Source: JAMLHH01 sp037189845 (lineage in GTDB: Bacteria > Bacteroidota > Bacteroidia > Chitinophagales > JADIYW01). Taken from it: a stretch of 64,000 nt of DNA. Below are positions 19,304 through 28,573 of this stretch, piece by piece. A model generated the notes under the pieces. That model did not search any database and had not been told where the DNA came from. It was given only the letters and a program-made list of their open reading frames with translations. Position 1 is the stretch's first letter; each line of letters starts with the position of its first letter. Location: positions 83,909 through 147,908 of the forward strand of contig JBBCIS010000006.1 in the NCBI GenBank assembly GCA_037189845.1, written 5' to 3'. The translations under genes and the position numbers were made by a program.

Positions 19304-19555
19304 TATTGTTTGTTATTTGTTTGGAATAGATTAGTGCAATGAAGTTAAAATAAAAACAAGTGATTAACTAATGTTGAATTAAGGATATTTTTTCAATACA
19401 AATACAAAATAGGATATTAAAGTAACTAGCACCAGAGAATTTTGACATAGGATTATATCTATAGTGATAAACTCAGGATTTTTGTTTTCACAGATAGTAT
19501 CATTGAACGAGAGAATTTTATTTATCGGTTTGGATTGTTTTTTCTCAGATGAGCG

Positions 19556-20473
19556 TCATTCAATTTTTCGCTTAATAATGAATAATGGGCGATTTTGAAC
19601 TTCCTTATATATCCTATATATATATTCTCCTATTATACCTATAAAGGTGATTTGTAAAGAGTTAAAGAAGAACATAAAAAACAAATTTGATGACCACCCG
19701 TAAGGAGCAATTCCTAAAAATTTACTGGCAAAAACATATACAAATCCCAACAATGAAGTCAAAACACCTATAACTCCCAAAATCAACATGAATCTGATAG
19801 GCAGATATGAGAAGCTGAAAATTGCATCGAGGGCAAGCGAAAAAAGTTTTGACAGATTCATTTTTGATTTGCCTGCAAACCTTGTGTCTCTATCAAACAT
19901 GATATAGTCCTGTGCGAATCCAACATGAAGCCGTAATCCGGGGATATATCTGATCTTTTCAGTGTATAGCATGATAGCCTCTTTTACCTCTTTCGTAAAT
20001 ATTGAAAAATTTCCTGCATCATTGGCATGTTCTAAGCTTGAAATTCGATGAAACAACTTATGGAAGAATGACATAAGAAGCTTACGATAAGTGTTTTCCT
20101 GTTTAGATCTTCTTTTAGCATATACAATATCCAGATCTTTATTGCCAGTTAATTTCCTGTACATTTCCTCAATGAGTTCAGGAGGATCCTGCAAATCTCC
20201 GTCCATCATTACGATATATTCACCAGCAGAAATTGTAAGTCCTGCAGTAAAAGCAGATTGATGCCCATAATTTTTGGATAATTGAATGACTTTTATTCGC
20301 TTGTCTGACTTGTTGATTTTAATTAGCTTCTGTAGTGATTTGTCGGTACTACCATCATCTATAATAATGATTTCAAAATAGACTTCAATTTTTTCTAATG
20401 CAGCAATAGTTCTGGATACCAGCTCATCTATCAATAGTTCTTCGTTATAAATTGGGATGACTACCGATATCAT
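19556..20473 (-). CDS. Polyprenyl-phosphate glycosyltransferase (family 2, two C-terminal helices)
   Basis: This 305-residue protein has VVIPIYNEE at the start, IIIIDDGSTD, the metal motif MDGDLQDPPE, and two membrane helices at about 230-255 and 265-290. This is the GtrB/ArnC/DPM1-like architecture that makes polyprenyl-phosphate sugars on the cytoplasmic face of the inner membrane. The lipid-linked sugar is then normally used by a GT-C protein outside, and the polytopic proteins at 579 and 2315 are possible users. It is divergent from the ABC exporter permease, with 215 bp between them. Confidence 0.92.
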   Translation of the reverse strand: MISVVIPIYNEELLIDELVSRTIAALEKIEVYFEIIIIDDGSTDKSLQKLIKINKSDKRIKVIQLSKNYGHQSAFTAGLTISAGEYIVMMDGDLQDPPELIEEMYRKLTGNKDLDIVYAKRRSKQENTYRKLLMSFFHKLFHRISSLEHANDAGNFSIFTKEVKEAIMLYTEKIRYIPGLRLHVGFAQDYIMFDRDTRFAGKSKMNLSKLFSLALDAIFSFSYLPIRFMLILGVIGVLTSLLGFVYVFASKFLGIAPYGWSSNLFFMFFFNSLQITFIGIIGEYIYRIYKEVQNRPLFIIKRKIE

Positions 20474-20688
20474 TATTGTCTAATTTGGGATTAGTGCAAA
20501 TATTTTTCTGTACCAATATACGATATGAAATACAAATAAGAGAAATAAGCTTTTTTACAACTGGCTCAATATCGAACCTGCTAATCGTTATAATCCCGCA
20601 AGATTGAGTTTAAGATTAGTTCGAGTGAATTCAAACGAATTTAACTGAACTTTACCTGTAATATATTTACTTTGCTTGATCAAGGTTT

Positions 20689-21510
20689 ATGAAAACAACA
20701 ACAATAACGTCAGACAACAATTCTTTAACGTCTTACCTGAAGGAAGTTCTGAAATATAGATTTTTAATTTTCACCTTAGTCAAGCGCGATTTTAAAGTGA
20801 AATATGCTCAGACTTTCCTTGGTTTCATATGGGTCATCCTTCAGCCTTTGACAGGCGTAGCAATCTTTACATTTTTTTTCAAATATCTTATTGATACGAG
20901 CTCATGGAGCTTGGAAATTCCGTATTATATCTATGCATTTTGTGGATTGATTGCCTGGATATTTTTTTCCGGTTCACTTCAGTCTGCGGGAACAAGTTTA
21001 CTGAACGAAGAACAACTCATCAAGAAGGTGTATTTCCCAAGACTGCTCCTGCCAATAGTGAGGACTGTAAGTGCTATGTTTGACTTCCTTATTTCAGCAG
21101 CAGTACTGATAATTGTTGCTGCTTTTTCCGGAATCAATATATCCCTGAATGTTGTTTTTGCGCCATTTATCCTGATTTTAACAGCGGTTGTTGCACTTTC
21201 AGTTTCTATCTGGTTAAGCGCATTGACTATCAGATTCAGAGATTTTCACCATATCATTCCATACCTGATTAGCTTTGGAATTTGGCTGACACCAGTCTTT
21301 TATCCGGCAACATTAATACCTGAAAATTTTAAATGGCTGATTTATCTGAACCCTATGGCTGGTATTATTGATCTATTCAGATGGTCGTTTTTTTCTACTT
21401 CTCTTCCTTCCGGATATATTGCGCTTGGCTTTATTTTACCTTGCATTCTGTTTATTTCAGGACTTGTTTACTTTAGAAAAGTCGAAAAACTGATAGCCGA
21501 TTATTTGTAG
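20689..21510 (+). CDS. wzm: ABC-2 polysaccharide export permease (Wzm-like)
   Basis: This 273-residue inner-membrane protein has six hydrophobic segments. The family's cytoplasmic N-terminal signature KRDFKVKYAQTFLGFIWVIL is at about residues 32-51, and TPVFYPATLIP occurs before the last helices. It pairs with an ATPase of the Wzt type to flip or export lipid-linked O-antigen, teichoic acid or capsule. The matching ATPase gene is 5.8 kb downstream (27279), separated by six dioxygenase genes and one methyltransferase gene in the same direction. In ordinary loci the two subunits are adjacent. Confidence 0.93.
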   Translation: MKTTTITSDNNSLTSYLKEVLKYRFLIFTLVKRDFKVKYAQTFLGFIWVILQPLTGVAIFTFFFKYLIDTSSWSLEIPYYIYAFCGLIAWIFFSGSLQSAGTSLLNEEQLIKKVYFPRLLLPIVRTVSAMFDFLISAAVLIIVAAFSGINISLNVVFAPFILILTAVVALSVSIWLSALTIRFRDFHHIIPYLISFGIWLTPVFYPATLIPENFKWLIYLNPMAGIIDLFRWSFFSTSLPSGYIALGFILPCILFISGLVYFRKVEKLIADYL

Positions 21511-21541
21511 TATATTTATCCGTAGATAAATTTATGGATAC

Positions 21542-22369
21542 ATGAAAAGAAATGTTTTCAGGAATCCCCGGTTGCAATCAATCTTTGATGAAACTGGTTA
21601 TGTTAAAGTACCGTTTTTAGACGAAGTTGAAGTAGAAGAATTACTTGCTTTCTATCTTAACAGTGAATCCGGACTAAGCGGAGGATATCATTCATCGATG
21701 TTTAGCGATTCAAATGAATACAGAGCAAAAACTCATGCAAAAATCAGCTCAATAATTCAGGAAAAAGTTGCTGATATTCTGGACCGGCATAAAATAATTA
21801 TTTGTACATATCTCGTCAAAGATCCCGGAAATATGAGCAGAGTAGGGTTACATTGTGACTGGTCTTTGACAGATGAGTCTAAATATCAGTCCATTATTCT
21901 TTGGGTGTCTTTGTGTGATGTTGATCGTGAAAATGGTGCAATGTATATGTTAGACGGTAGCCACAAAGATACTAACTCCATTAGAGGTGAAGGCATTCCG
22001 GTACCCTACGACACATTACCGGATGAATTTGTTCTCGAAAACATGACATTAGTTCCTGCAAAAAAAGGAGAGGCCGTTATATTTGATTTGAGCGTCCTGC
22101 ACTGTTCATTTCCTAACGAAACCAAATCCTCACGGATAGCATTCAATGTAGGCCTTATACCGGAAGAAGCTCCATCTTTGCATTATTATGTAGATAATGA
22201 TACGCCCAAAGGAATGTTTGATACATATAAGGCTGAAAATGATTTTTATTTTCAAAATACAATTGGAAAAAGACCACCTCAGGCACTCTTCCTTGAACAA
22301 AAGCCATTTTATTTTGATGGATTGAACCCGGAAGAGCTTATGAATAAATACAAAAGAGTCCATGTTTAA
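21542..22369 (+). CDS. PhyH-family Fe(II)/2-oxoglutarate dioxygenase 1
   Basis: This 275-residue double-stranded beta-helix protein has the metal ligands H104-C-D106 and H187 and the 2-oxoglutarate-binding arginine R198 in SSRIAFN. A GSHK segment at 139-142 is shared by most copies of this array. PhyH-family enzymes hydroxylate or otherwise oxidise unactivated carbons. It starts 31 bp after the exporter permease gene and overlaps the methyltransferase gene by 8 bp, so the three form one operon. Expected to be catalytically active; substrate unknown. Confidence 0.9.
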   Translation: MKRNVFRNPRLQSIFDETGYVKVPFLDEVEVEELLAFYLNSESGLSGGYHSSMFSDSNEYRAKTHAKISSIIQEKVADILDRHKIIICTYLVKDPGNMSRVGLHCDWSLTDESKYQSIILWVSLCDVDRENGAMYMLDGSHKDTNSIRGEGIPVPYDTLPDEFVLENMTLVPAKKGEAVIFDLSVLHCSFPNETKSSRIAFNVGLIPEEAPSLHYYVDNDTPKGMFDTYKAENDFYFQNTIGKRPPQALFLEQKPFYFDGLNPEELMNKYKRVHV

Positions 22370-23123
22370 CAAATCATCCTCCTCAGAAGAGGTTCGTAAG
22401 TATTACAACGACTGGAACGACAGGTATGAACGCAGTTACGGACATATCATACAAGCTTTTCGACCTGCGAATGATGATTTACTGATAGATTATTTATTGA
22501 ATAGTTTAGACTTGAAAGCAGGGAGGCATTATCTTGATGCTGGTTGTGGAGTTGGTGGTGTATCTATTCCTTTTGCCCGGAAAACAGATTGCAATATTAC
22601 CGGAGTTACTATTTCCGACAGACAGGTAGAAAAAGCAAACCAATTGATTCAGGAGAATGATTTGGGATCAAAAATAAAAATCAGCCAGGGTGATTTTCAT
22701 CACCTATCAAAACTGTTTGAACATAATATCTTTGATGGTATATTTTTTATGGAATCGCTTGGACACTCCAACTCGCCCGAAAAGGTATTGTCAGAGGCTT
22801 ATCGTGTTCTTAAGCCTGGTGGTTTCATCTATATCAAAGATTTCTATATACGGGAGACTGCAAACAAGCAAGAACAGAAACAGATCAGAAAGGTAATTGA
22901 CAAAATAAACAAGCACTATAAATATCAGGTAATGAGTTTAAATCCATTGCTCTCTTCAATAAGAAAAATGGATGTGAAGCTTAATTTTATCAAGAGCTTT
23001 GATTTCCAGGATGACATAAGTGTGAGATCTGATTTTGAAACAAAAAACAATATTGATTTATTCGAAAGCAAGACTGAGTTTATGCCTGCTGATTGGTTTG
23101 AAATAAAATTTACTAAATACTAA
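22362..23123 (+). CDS. Class I SAM-dependent methyltransferase
   Basis: This 253-residue protein has the AdoMet-binding motif I, LDAGCGVGGVSIP, near residue 58 and motif IV, DGIFFMESLGHS, near residue 125. A post-motif VLKPGGFIYIKD segment is at about 148. The pattern is that of small-molecule O-, N- or C-methyltransferases. In ABC-dependent O-antigen systems a terminal methyl group can act as the chain-length stop recognised by Wzt; this gene, between exporter permease and ATPase genes, could do the same. It overlaps dioxygenase 1 and lies 11 bp before dioxygenase 2. Confidence 0.9.
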   Translation: MFNKSSSSEEVRKYYNDWNDRYERSYGHIIQAFRPANDDLLIDYLLNSLDLKAGRHYLDAGCGVGGVSIPFARKTDCNITGVTISDRQVEKANQLIQENDLGSKIKISQGDFHHLSKLFEHNIFDGIFFMESLGHSNSPEKVLSEAYRVLKPGGFIYIKDFYIRETANKQEQKQIRKVIDKINKHYKYQVMSLNPLLSSIRKMDVKLNFIKSFDFQDDISVRSDFETKNNIDLFESKTEFMPADWFEIKFTKY

Positions 23124-23134
23124 TCTAAAATATA

Positions 23135-23956
23135 GTGCGACCAGTTTTCTTTGACCAGCAATACAATATTCTTTTAAAAAAACAAGGATTTATTGTTTTG
23201 CCTCTGTTGGATGAAAATGAAGTGAATTTTCTTTTGAGTGAGCACAAAAAAATCGAGCCTGAAAGGGTAGAAGCATTTTACACAAGTATCTGGCACAATG
23301 ACGAAAGCTATAGAAAGAAGGTAAATGAAATGATTGCTTCCATTATACCCAAAAAGCTTTCCAACATCATTATCAACTACAAGCCTGTTTTTGCCAATTT
23401 TATGGTAAAGAAAGCTCAGGAAAAAAGTCATCTGGACTTTCACCAGGATTGGACATTTGTTGATGAAAAAGAATTTGTAGCGCTGAATGTATGGATTCCT
23501 TTAGTAGATACCAATAAATATAATGGAGCACTACAGATTATAAAAGGGTCACACCACTTTGATATCCCCTACAGAGGAAGAAATATAGAAGGACCCTATT
23601 GGCATCTTTCTAAATATATCAGATTGTTTTTTGCTCATTTGCTTGAGATCAAAAAAGGATATGCTGTCATCTTTGATGAGAGACTTATTCATGGTTCATT
23701 TGATAACACTTCTCTGGAAGATAGAATAGCAGTCTCAAATGTAATGATTCCGCAGGAAGCACCAATTCTGCACTATTTCAAAACTGAGACGGGCAATACA
23801 ATACAGAAAATTCAGGTAAATCCCGAGTTCTTTACTCGTTTTGCATTAAACGACGATATATCTGATTATAGTGATTCTGTACGATTTCACTACCCAATTA
23901 GACCGTATTCTCTGGTCAAATTTTCCAAAGATTATTTTTCGGCCCAATTCAGATAA
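23135..23956 (+). CDS. PhyH-family Fe(II)/2-oxoglutarate dioxygenase 2
   Basis: This 273-residue protein uses a GTG start. Metal ligands are H103-Q-D105 and H186, and the 2OG-anchoring arginine is R197 (EDRIAVSN). A WIPLVDTN segment around 120-127 and GSH at 138-140 are shared with other copies. The gene lies 2 bp before the next copy, which indicates co-transcription. The complete triad predicts an active oxygenase. Confidence 0.9.
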   Translation: MRPVFFDQQYNILLKKQGFIVLPLLDENEVNFLLSEHKKIEPERVEAFYTSIWHNDESYRKKVNEMIASIIPKKLSNIIINYKPVFANFMVKKAQEKSHLDFHQDWTFVDEKEFVALNVWIPLVDTNKYNGALQIIKGSHHFDIPYRGRNIEGPYWHLSKYIRLFFAHLLEIKKGYAVIFDERLIHGSFDNTSLEDRIAVSNVMIPQEAPILHYFKTETGNTIQKIQVNPEFFTRFALNDDISDYSDSVRFHYPIRPYSLVKFSKDYFSAQFR

Positions 23957-23958
23957 AT

Positions 23959-24765
23959 ATGAAAAGAATTATTTTCAAAAATACTGTATTGGATACTCAG
24001 CTAAAGGAGAAAGGTTATGTCGTATTGCCTTTCCTGGGGGAAGAACAACTGAAAATCTTAAGAGAGGCTTTTTATAATTCAAGACCACCGATCGACAAAG
24101 GTTTTCATTCTACCTCTACCAATAATAATCTGGAATACCGGAAAAATGTAAATGATTTGATTCAATCTGTCTACAATCCTCTCGCACAACAATTGCTGGA
24201 AAATTATGAGCCTGTTTATGCATCATTTGTAGTAAAAGAACCTGGTCTGGAAGGTAATTTTCCTTTACACATGGATTGGTCTATGATAGATGAGCAAGAT
24301 TCGGTTTCTCTGGCATTTTGGAGTCCGTTGGTAGATACGAATACCAATAACGGGGCACTTATGGTTTTGGAAGAAAGCCATAAAATAGGGTTAAGCTTCA
24401 GGGGTGGTCCCTTTTTATTTCAGGCACTGGATAACAGAAATTTATCTGATGCTAAACTTCAGGTCCGGACGTTATATCTTAAAGCAGGTGAAGTAGTTAT
24501 TTATGACCATAGACTTTTTCATGGATCCTCGCCCAACCTAAGCCGAGAAACTCGCCCGGCACTCAATTTTACTATGAAACCCAAAGAAGCTAAACTATTG
24601 CATTATCATCAGAACGGGAACGAGATCGAAACATATTATATAGACTCAGCTTTTTTTATTCATTACATTATGGGTGAACAGCCCAAAGGTTATCCGAAGA
24701 TATGCTTTGCATGCAATGATATGCTATTTTTGAATGATCAACTTATAACTACATTAGTAAAATGA
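23959..24765 (+). CDS. PhyH-family Fe(II)/2-oxoglutarate dioxygenase 3
   Basis: This 268-residue protein has metal ligands H104-M-D106 and H188 and arginine R199 (ETRPALN). It has the shared WSPLVDTN segment, but SHK follows EE instead of G. The stop overlaps the next start by 4 bp (ATGA). The complete triad predicts activity. Its C-terminal tail is shorter than those of its neighbours and has two cysteines (CFAC) that the others lack. Confidence 0.9.
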   Translation: MKRIIFKNTVLDTQLKEKGYVVLPFLGEEQLKILREAFYNSRPPIDKGFHSTSTNNNLEYRKNVNDLIQSVYNPLAQQLLENYEPVYASFVVKEPGLEGNFPLHMDWSMIDEQDSVSLAFWSPLVDTNTNNGALMVLEESHKIGLSFRGGPFLFQALDNRNLSDAKLQVRTLYLKAGEVVIYDHRLFHGSSPNLSRETRPALNFTMKPKEAKLLHYHQNGNEIETYYIDSAFFIHYIMGEQPKGYPKICFACNDMLFLNDQLITTLVK

Positions 24766-25586
24766 GAATTGCTTTTAATGAACCTGCTTTAGAAGAGTCA
24801 TTCAGACAGAATGGATATGTTGTTATTACCAATCTTTTGAATGACGAAGACATTGAAAGATTTACCCGATTCTATAATTCTATACCAGCAGCCTCAGAGG
24901 ATACTTTTTACAGTTCACACTGGAATAATGATAAAGCGTACAGAAAACATGTAGATAATTTTATCCGGCCAATTTTGTTTAGCAAAACACAAGATCTTTT
25001 TCTTGATTATCGACCAGTATATGGATATTATCTGGTAAAAATGCCAGGTGAGAAAGGGACAGTCTCTATTCATCAGGATTGGATGTTGGTAGATGAAAGC
25101 AAGTTTGCTGGCATAACCATCTGGATACCTCTCGTTGACACTAATCTGAGTAACGGTTCTTTCCAGGTAATAGAAAATAGCCACAAATTTCTCTCACAAA
25201 TCAGAGGATCAAACACTCATTTTCCCTATCGTTCTAATCTGGAAGAAGTTCACAACACATTCCTAAGTAATATCAATTTGGGGAAAGGTGATGCAATCAT
25301 TTTCGACCATAGATTAGCACATGCATCTTTACCTAATTTAAGTAAAGATCCCAGAGTTGCAGTAGGATTAGTAGTTCTACCCAAAGAAGCATCAATAATG
25401 CACTACTATTTCGAACCGGACAAAAAGCAAGCAAGTCTCTACCGGGTAGATGATGATTTTCTGATAGATTTTGGATTGAAAGATAAGCCTGACCGTTATA
25501 CTTTTATCAGTAAAATACCTTTTACAAATCCAGTACTCCCCACCGAAAATCTGGCAACTTCATACGCTATACATAAAGGAATATGA
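24762..25586 (+). CDS. PhyH-family Fe(II)/2-oxoglutarate dioxygenase 4
   Basis: This 274-residue protein has metal ligands H104-Q-D106 and H187 and arginine R198 (DPRVAVG). The IHQDW...DESKF stretch is close to the consensus of this array. It is joined to both neighbours by 4-bp ATGA overlaps, so translation of dioxygenases 3, 4 and 5 is probably coupled and their amounts matched. Confidence 0.9.
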   Translation: MRIAFNEPALEESFRQNGYVVITNLLNDEDIERFTRFYNSIPAASEDTFYSSHWNNDKAYRKHVDNFIRPILFSKTQDLFLDYRPVYGYYLVKMPGEKGTVSIHQDWMLVDESKFAGITIWIPLVDTNLSNGSFQVIENSHKFLSQIRGSNTHFPYRSNLEEVHNTFLSNINLGKGDAIIFDHRLAHASLPNLSKDPRVAVGLVVLPKEASIMHYYFEPDKKQASLYRVDDDFLIDFGLKDKPDRYTFISKIPFTNPVLPTENLATSYAIHKGI

Positions 25587-26410
25587 CACGAAGAATTTTT
25601 AAATCAGATATTCTTGAAGAACAAATATCCAGGAAAGGCTATGTGAAAATTCCTTTTCTGAATGAGAATGAATTAGAAGCCTGCAGGGAAATATTCAACT
25701 CGCTGGATCCCAAACTAAATGTTCCCTTCTATTCATCTATAGATAGTAAGGAAATAGAATACAGAAGGGAGGTTGATAGGAGATTGCATGAATTGTTGGG
25801 AGCAAAAGCTGAGGCGCTTTTTGATAATTATAAAACTATAGCGCATACCTATATTGTCAAAATTGCTTCTCCGGATACTAAAATTCATCTTCATTTGGAT
25901 GATATCCATCTGGACCAAAGTCGTTACAGAGCAGTAAATCTTTGGTTGCCACTAGTCGATGTAACTAAGGAAAACGGCTGTTTAAGGGTTTATAATGGTA
26001 CACAACGTCTACCTAAGTATCACAGAGGATTTGGTGTAGATTTCATTTACAGACCTTATATACCGATCCTGGAAGAAGGTTTAATTGATGTGCCTGTCAA
26101 AGCCGGAGAATTGGTAATTTATGACGATTTGCTTATTCATGCTTCCTGGCCAAATCTGTCTGACTCCATAAGGCCGGCAATAGTTTCAGGATTAGTTCCT
26201 GAAGAGGCAGAGCTTTGGGCTTGCTTTCATCATAAAGGTATTCAAGAGGATGAAGTAGAATATTTTAAGGTAGATAAAAACTTTTGGCTTACATTCGACA
26301 AGCTCGACAGACCTGAAAAAACATATCCTTCACTGGGTATTTTTAAAGTTCAGAAACCAAATTATTCTGAACAAGAGTTTAGACAAAAAATTGCTAATTT
26401 GCAATACTAA
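25583..26410 (+). CDS. PhyH-family Fe(II)/2-oxoglutarate dioxygenase 5
   Basis: This 275-residue protein has ligands H104-L-D106, H186 and R197. The residue after the aspartate is another aspartate (HLDD), where most copies have tryptophan. The conserved GSHK is changed to GTQR, and the HYY segment late in the fold is replaced by ACFHH. The metal site is intact, but the pocket differs from its neighbours, suggesting a different substrate or position of attack. It overlaps dioxygenase 4 and lies 11 bp before dioxygenase 6. Confidence 0.88.
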   Translation: MTRRIFKSDILEEQISRKGYVKIPFLNENELEACREIFNSLDPKLNVPFYSSIDSKEIEYRREVDRRLHELLGAKAEALFDNYKTIAHTYIVKIASPDTKIHLHLDDIHLDQSRYRAVNLWLPLVDVTKENGCLRVYNGTQRLPKYHRGFGVDFIYRPYIPILEEGLIDVPVKAGELVIYDDLLIHASWPNLSDSIRPAIVSGLVPEEAELWACFHHKGIQEDEVEYFKVDKNFWLTFDKLDRPEKTYPSLGIFKVQKPNYSEQEFRQKIANLQY

Positions 26411-26421
26411 AATCAATATAA

Positions 26422-27279
26422 ATGCGCTCAATTTTTAAAGACCCTGTTCTTCAGGAAAGATATGAAAGTGAAGGCTATGTTGTTGTTCCATTCTATACAG
26501 AAGAGGATATAAAAGAGCTAAACAATATTTATGAAGCCTTAAATTCACAATTAGAAGATAGAGGATTCTATATTTCTATTATGAGCCAGAATCTGGCATA
26601 CAAAGAGAAGGTTCACCACTTAATTAAAGGTATTGCATCAAAAAGAGCAGAAGAATTATTTATCGACTGTAATTTCATATCCAGTTCTTTCGCTGTAAAG
26701 AAGACCGGAAAAGAAAGTGTGTTTGATTTGCATCAAGGGGTGAACTTTACAGATGAAAGCAAATACGACACTTTCACTGCCTGGACTCCGCTTATTGATG
26801 TCAATGAAAATAATGGCTGTCTGTTTGTATTGCCAGGAAGCCACAAATTATGGCATCAAATTCGTAAAACACCGGATTTTATTCCTCCAATCAGAAATAT
26901 CAAAGAACATCTTTGGGAAAAGTATGCTGTTGAGATTAAAATGAAAGCAGGAGAGGCCTTGGTATTTCACCACAGATTGATTCATGGCTCCAAGCCCAAT
27001 TACAGTAATTCTCTTCGATTGGCTACGCTTAATGCATTCATTCCCAAAGAAGCGCCTTTACTTCTATATACTTCCAAAACAATGGATATAAATGACAGAG
27101 AATTAGAGGTTTATCAGTTTCATAAAGATAATTATTACACATTAGACGTACTTCGCAAGCCGGATTACCTGGATGGAGTCGAACTTATTGGCCATGCTAA
27201 AGAGGAGGTGCTCACTTTTACCGAGCAAGAATATGATAGCATGTACGAGAAAATGTTGGCAGGTACACATATTATCTAA
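26422..27279 (+). CDS. PhyH-family protein 6 with HxG metal motif (possible halogenase or inactive paralog)
   Basis: This 285-residue paralog aligns with the others along its length, but the proximal metal motif is H104-Q-G106 (codons CAT CAA GGG at 26731-26739), where the other copies have HxD or, once, HxN. The distal H188 and arginine R199 are kept. The aspartate of the VIFD segment before the distal histidine is also changed (VFHH). In Fe(II)/2OG halogenases such as SyrB2, the carboxylate ligand is replaced by Ala or Gly so that chloride can bind iron; SyrB2 belongs to the same PhyH-like fold. The protein is therefore either a candidate glycan or lipid halogenase or a catalytically impaired copy. 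Its stop overlaps the exporter ATPase start (TAATG). Confidence 0.85.
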   Translation: MRSIFKDPVLQERYESEGYVVVPFYTEEDIKELNNIYEALNSQLEDRGFYISIMSQNLAYKEKVHHLIKGIASKRAEELFIDCNFISSSFAVKKTGKESVFDLHQGVNFTDESKYDTFTAWTPLIDVNENNGCLFVLPGSHKLWHQIRKTPDFIPPIRNIKEHLWEKYAVEIKMKAGEALVFHHRLIHGSKPNYSNSLRLATLNAFIPKEAPLLLYTSKTMDINDRELEVYQFHKDNYYTLDVLRKPDYLDGVELIGHAKEEVLTFTEQEYDSMYEKMLAGTHII

Positions 27280-28559
27280 TGCTTATGCAGGGTCATGGCT
27301 CAGATATCATGATTGAAGTTCAGGGTATAAGTAAAAGATTTTCGAAAAAAAACAGGCTTAAGGAGAACTTCAGAGAAATAATAACCGGCCTTCTGATGGC
27401 AAAAGATACGTCAGAACAGTTCAAAGCATTAGACAATATTTCTTTTTCTGTTAAACGGGGTGAAGTGCTTGGAATTATGGGTGCAAATGGCTCAGGAAAA
27501 AGCACTTTGCTAAAGATAATCAGTAGAATAACTGCACCAGATTCAGGTAAGATTGTATTAAATGGAAGTGTTTCCTCTATTCTTGAAATTGGAACAGGAT
27601 TTCACCCCGATTTAACAGGAAGGGACAATGTATTCCTTACTGGTGCATTGTTGGGAATTGATAAAAAAATACTCAACGATAAATTTGAGAAAATTGTCGC
27701 ATTCAGCGAGCTCGAAAATTTTATCGATACACCCGTTAAGTACTATTCAAGTGGGATGTTTGTTAGACTGGCGTTTTCTATTATCTCTGAATTACAATCA
27801 GATATTATCTTGCTCGATGAAGTTATGGCGGTAGGAGATACTTCCTTTAGTTTAAAAAGTTTTGATAAAATCAGAGCTCTTTCAGAGAGTGGAAAAACAA
27901 TTGTAATGGTCAGTCATGACCCGGCAATTATTACTCAATTGTGCGAAAAATGCATAATTCTTAAAAAGGGAAAGGTGATTGCAATGGGCAATACTTCAGA
28001 AGTTGTATCAAATTATACTGAAGAAGCAGTTCAGAGCAGACAAGAACATTTGATCTCGGAAAATAACGGGAATTTAGCATTAGCAGGTCAGATAAAATCG
28101 TTATATCTGAAATCAATAGAAGTGCTTCAGGAAGGGGTTGTCAAGCAGGAATATTCTAATGCTCAATCCATAGAAATAAATTTTACCCTGGAGAAGAAAG
28201 AGGAAATGAGCTTTAGAATTGCATTGGCATTCAACCACCAGATTTCTATTCCGGTTTTCTCAGCGACACCTGCAAGAGCCATTCACCCTAAGCAGCTTTG
28301 TTCTGATTTTGCTGCCGGAATCTATCATTACAAGCTTAGTTTGCCTCCATCTTACTTTAATCAGGGGATCTTTACTATTGACTTATACCTGACTGACGAT
28401 AATAATAAACTAATTGAAAAAATAATCCAACTGGTTCATTTCAAAGTAGTACGAACTTTGGATAACGAAAATGTGAATGATACTTTTAATTTTTTAGGAG
28501 GATATTCCGGTCCTTTAGTTCCAGTTTTGGAATGGCGTGCTCAAAAGGATATTTTTTAA
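27279..28559 (+). CDS. wzt: ABC polysaccharide exporter ATPase with C-terminal substrate-binding domain (Wzt-like)
   Basis: This 426-residue protein has Walker A GANGSGKST at 68-76, the signature YSSGM at 156-160, Walker B IILLDE at 176-181 and a SHD switch histidine near 207. After residue 260 comes a beta-rich domain in the place of the Wzt C-terminal domain, which in known systems recognises the modified end of the glycan. The chosen ATG overlaps the preceding stop (TAATG); an ATG at 27309 (MIEVQG) would match the family's usual start. It partners with the permease at 20689. Its carbohydrate-binding domain may read a cap placed by the methyltransferase or dioxygenases between them, which is inference. 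Confidence 0.93.
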   Translation: MLMQGHGSDIMIEVQGISKRFSKKNRLKENFREIITGLLMAKDTSEQFKALDNISFSVKRGEVLGIMGANGSGKSTLLKIISRITAPDSGKIVLNGSVSSILEIGTGFHPDLTGRDNVFLTGALLGIDKKILNDKFEKIVAFSELENFIDTPVKYYSSGMFVRLAFSIISELQSDIILLDEVMAVGDTSFSLKSFDKIRALSESGKTIVMVSHDPAIITQLCEKCIILKKGKVIAMGNTSEVVSNYTEEAVQSRQEHLISENNGNLALAGQIKSLYLKSIEVLQEGVVKQEYSNAQSIEINFTLEKKEEMSFRIALAFNHQISIPVFSATPARAIHPKQLCSDFAAGIYHYKLSLPPSYFNQGIFTIDLYLTDDNNKLIEKIIQLVHFKVVRTLDNENVNDTFNFLGGYSGPLVPVLEWRAQKDIF

Positions 28560-28573
28560 TATTATAATGTATA

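Noticed and set aside
20640..20688. TTTACTTTG near the Wzm start as a promoter -7 element
   Set aside because: It resembles the Bacteroidota -7 box with one base missing, but no -33 TTG lies at the right distance.
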